Source of the DNA: an uncultured Hyphomonadaceae bacterium
GTDB lineage: Bacteria > Pseudomonadota > Alphaproteobacteria > Caulobacterales > Hyphomonadaceae
Length of the DNA: 6,946 nucleotides
Assembly: GCA_937873805.1 (NCBI GenBank)
Contig: CALMWO010000562.1
Span: forward strand, 1-6,946
Direction of reading: 5' to 3'
Shown: piece after piece, positions 5,227-6,946 of the stretch
Layout of the letters: every line of letters begins with the position of its first letter
Numbering within the stretch: position 1 is the first letter of the stretch
Translations under genes and position numbers: made by a program
Notes under the pieces: generated by a model
Seen by the model: only the letters and a program-made list of their open reading frames with translations
Databases searched by the model: none
Told to the model about the DNA's origin: nothing

Positions 5227-6946
5227 ATGAGCGCGACCGCCGCAGCCCCTCCCGGCGTCTACACACCGCCGAAGCCGGGCACACGCGAAGCCATGATGCT
5301 GAACATCGGGTTCTTCTCGATGGTCATCGGCATGTTCATGGCGATCCTGGATATCCAGATCGTCGCCTCCTCCATCCAGCAGATCCAGGCGGGCGTTTCG
5401 GCGTCGGCTGAAGAGATCGCGTGGATCCAGACCAGCTATCTGATCGCCGAAGTCATCGGCATTCCGCTGTCCGGCCTGCTCAACCGCGCGCTGTCGATGC
5501 GCCGGCTGTTCGTCTATTCGGCGGCAGGCTTTACCATGGCGAGCGTGATGTGCGCGCTGGCGTGGGACCTCAATAGCCTGATCGTCTTCCGCTGCATCCA
5601 GGGCTTCCTTGGCGCGGCGATGATCCCGACCACGATGGCCGCCGCCTTCACGCTGTTCGGACCCAACCGCTCGATGATCCAGCAGGTCGCGATCGGCATG
5701 GTCGCGACGCTGGCGCCCTCGATCGGCCCGACGCTGGGCGGCTGGCTGACGGAAAACATGAGCTGGCACTGGCTGTTCCTCGTCAACGTCATCCCCGGCA
5801 TTATCGCGGCGACGATGGTGTGGCGCTTCATCCCGAAGCAACCGATGCAGCTTGGCCTGATCAAGAACATCGACATCATCGGGCTTGCTGCCATGGCGCT
5901 GTTTCTCGGCGCGTTCGAATACGTGTTCGAGGAAGGCCCCGCCGCTGGCTGGTTCGAGGACGAGCATCTCGTGATGTGGATGTTCCTCTGCTCGCTTGGC
6001 GCAATCGTCTTCTTCTGGCGCGCCTTCACACGGGCGAACCCCGTGGTCGATCTCAACGTCTTCAAGGACCGGAACTTCGCCGTGGGATCCATGGTGGCGA
6101 TCGTTGTCGGCTTCGGCCTGTTCGGTTCGGTCTATTTGACGCCGCTCTTCCTGGGGTCCGTGCGCGGCTACAACTCGCTGCAGATCGGCCAGATCATGAG
6201 CGTGGGCGGCATCGCCATGTTCATCGGCGGGCCAATCGCGGGCGCGCTGATCCGCAAGATTGATCCCCGCATCGTCATGGCGTTCGGTCTCAGCATCGCC
6301 GCCATCGGGCTGTACTGGAACAGCTTCCTGACGGCGGACGCCTCGTTCGATGAGCTGTTCTGGCCACAGGCGCTGCGCGGCGCCGGCCTCATCATGGCGA
6401 TGGTGCCGTCGAACTTCGTGGCGCTGGGCACTCTGCCGCCGTTGAAGCTGCCGAACGCGACGGGCCTCATCACGGTCTGCCGCAACCTTGGCGGCGCGGT
6501 TGGCCTTGCCGCGCTCAACACCATGCGGCTCAACTACACGAACATGCACACGCAGGAGCTGGCGGCGGGGATGGACCCGTCACGGCCGGAGATTCAGGAT
6601 CGGCTGACGCAGATTGAAGCAAGCCTGCGGGCAAGTGGCATGGGCGACCCTGCGGGCGGCGCAATCGCGCAACTGACGCGGCAGATGAACGTCGAGGCCG
6701 CGGTGATGACGTTCAACAACCTGTTCCTCACCATGTCGATCTGTTTCGCCGTGATGCTGGTGCGTGCCGAGGCAGCCGGGCGGCCCTCCGCGAAGGTCTA
6801 CCTGCGGCGCATCCTGGCGCTGGCGGTGTTCGGCGCCTGCCACTACATCTTCATCTGGGATGGCGACATCCTCTTCAGCTACGCCGTGGCGGCGCTGATG
6901 CTGATGATGGTGCTGTACGCGCGGCCGCGGCTCTTCGTGGCCATCA
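5227..6946 (+). CDS. emrB: EmrB-type MFS (DHA2, 14-TM) efflux permease, running in frame into a YeiB/DUF418-like segment; 3' end off window
   Basis: The frame is open from ATG 5227 to the last base, giving 573 residues with no stop. Residues about 24-510 are a complete DHA2 drug:H+ antiporter that would export drugs, toxic metabolites or other hydrophobic compounds through the EmrA-like adaptor. TM1 carries MFMAILDIQIVASSI (36-50; the family's LDxTIVNVALP region, with Gln in place of Thr). TM2 is WIQTSYLIAEVIGIPLSGLL (66-85), motif C is APSIGPTLGGWL (163-174), and the central linker lies around 203-215. A periplasmic loop rich in charged and polar residues (about 436-490) precedes the last segment, MTFNNLFLTMSICFAVML (494-511). 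EmrB of E. coli ends near 512 residues, but here translation continues with RAEAAGRP (513-520) and a YeiB-like stretch. The start is 4 bp after the emrA stop with only a weak Shine-Dalgarno. Confidence is high for the MFS part and lower for the fusion being real. Confidence 0.9.
   Translation, partial: MSATAAAPPGVYTPPKPGTREAMMLNIGFFSMVIGMFMAILDIQIVASSIQQIQAGVSASAEEIAWIQTSYLIAEVIGIPLSGLLNRALSMRRLFVYSAAGFTMASVMCALAWDLNSLIVFRCIQGFLGAAMIPTTMAAAFTLFGPNRSMIQQVAIGMVATLAPSIGPTLGGWLTENMSWHWLFLVNVIPGIIAATMVWRFIPKQPMQLGLIKNIDIIGLAAMALFLGAFEYVFEEGPAAGWFEDEHLVMWMFLCSLGAIVFFWRAFTRANPVVDLNVFKDRNFAVGSMVAIVVGFGLFGSVYLTPLFLGSVRGYNSLQIGQIMSVGGIAMFIGGPIAGALIRKIDPRIVMAFGLSIAAIGLYWNSFLTADASFDELFWPQALRGAGLIMAMVPSNFVALGTLPPLKLPNATGLITVCRNLGGAVGLAALNTMRLNYTNMHTQELAAGMDPSRPEIQDRLTQIEASLRASGMGDPAGGAIAQLTRQMNVEAAVMTFNNLFLTMSICFAVMLVRAEAAGRPSAKVYLRRILALAVFGACHYIFIWDGDILFSYAVAALMLMMVLYARPRLFVAI
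6763..6946 (+). other. YeiB/DUF418-like segment fused in frame to the MFS permease
   Basis: Residues 513-573 of the permease frame read RAEAAGRPSAKVYLRRIL (513-530), then ALAVFGACHYIFIWDGDILF (531-550) and a further hydrophobic stretch (551-565) ending in ARPRLFVAI. This pattern (an E/R-rich RAEAAGR turn, paired Arg, a hydrophobic helix with H, then W-GDIL-YA) is what I recall from the middle of YeiB/DUF418 membrane proteins, where it follows an LFSLLFG...ML helix. The normal YeiB N-terminus with its LDALRG-type motif is absent and is replaced by the transporter. The join probably lies between about 6715 and 6765, because the hydrophobic residues 499-511 could belong to either family. The similarity is from memory, not from a search. 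Confidence 0.6.

Noticed and set aside
5098..6549. 483-codon open frame on the - strand opposite the EmrB-like gene
   Set aside because: The composition is dominated by Arg, His, Asp and Ala, as expected from reading a GC-rich membrane-protein gene backwards. The + strand carries clear MFS motifs throughout.

Overview
The window is high-GC DNA with dense, tightly spaced genes. Protein style (sphingomonad-like EmrAB, TetR, COG3618 amidohydrolase and acyl-CoA enzymes) suggests an alphaproteobacterium, most likely of the Sphingomonadales. That placement is inference from protein character, not from a marker gene.

Left part (2-3301, + strand): a catabolic-looking run of four genes. It opens with the C-terminal end of an esterase-like alpha/beta hydrolase that enters from off the left edge. 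A COG3618-type TIM-barrel amidohydrolase follows 15 bp later. A 55-bp gap then contains a GC-rich hairpin whose 3' arm holds the Shine-Dalgarno of the next gene. Last come an acyl-CoA dehydrogenase and a crotonase-fold protein that overlap by 4 bp (ATGA). Together they look like hydrolysis of an ester or lactone followed by oxidation of a CoA thioester; the substrate cannot be read from the sequence. The crotonase lacks both glutamates of classical enoyl-CoA hydratase, and the dehydrogenase has Asp where MCAD has its catalytic Glu.

Middle (3298-4088): a TetR-family repressor on the - strand meets the crotonase gene tail to tail with a shared CTAG. Its 5' end faces a 131-bp divergent intergenic region. 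That region holds a 26-bp imperfect palindrome (10 of 13 pairs) overlapping a plausible promoter, a second inverted repeat in the leader, and an 8-bp direct repeat. This is the expected layout for a repressor controlling itself and the neighbouring pump.

Right part (4089-6946, + strand): an EmrA-type membrane fusion protein and, 4 bp later, an EmrB-type 14-TM MFS (DHA2) transporter. They are the inner-membrane and periplasmic parts of a tripartite efflux pump; no outer-membrane channel gene is in the window. The transporter frame does not stop where EmrB proteins normally end. After about 512 residues it continues in frame into a segment that looks like the middle of a YeiB/DUF418 membrane protein and runs off the right edge. 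This in-frame EmrB-YeiB junction is the most unusual thing in the window: it is either a real fusion or deletion product, or an assembly chimera. No RNA genes, insertion sequences or CRISPR arrays were seen.
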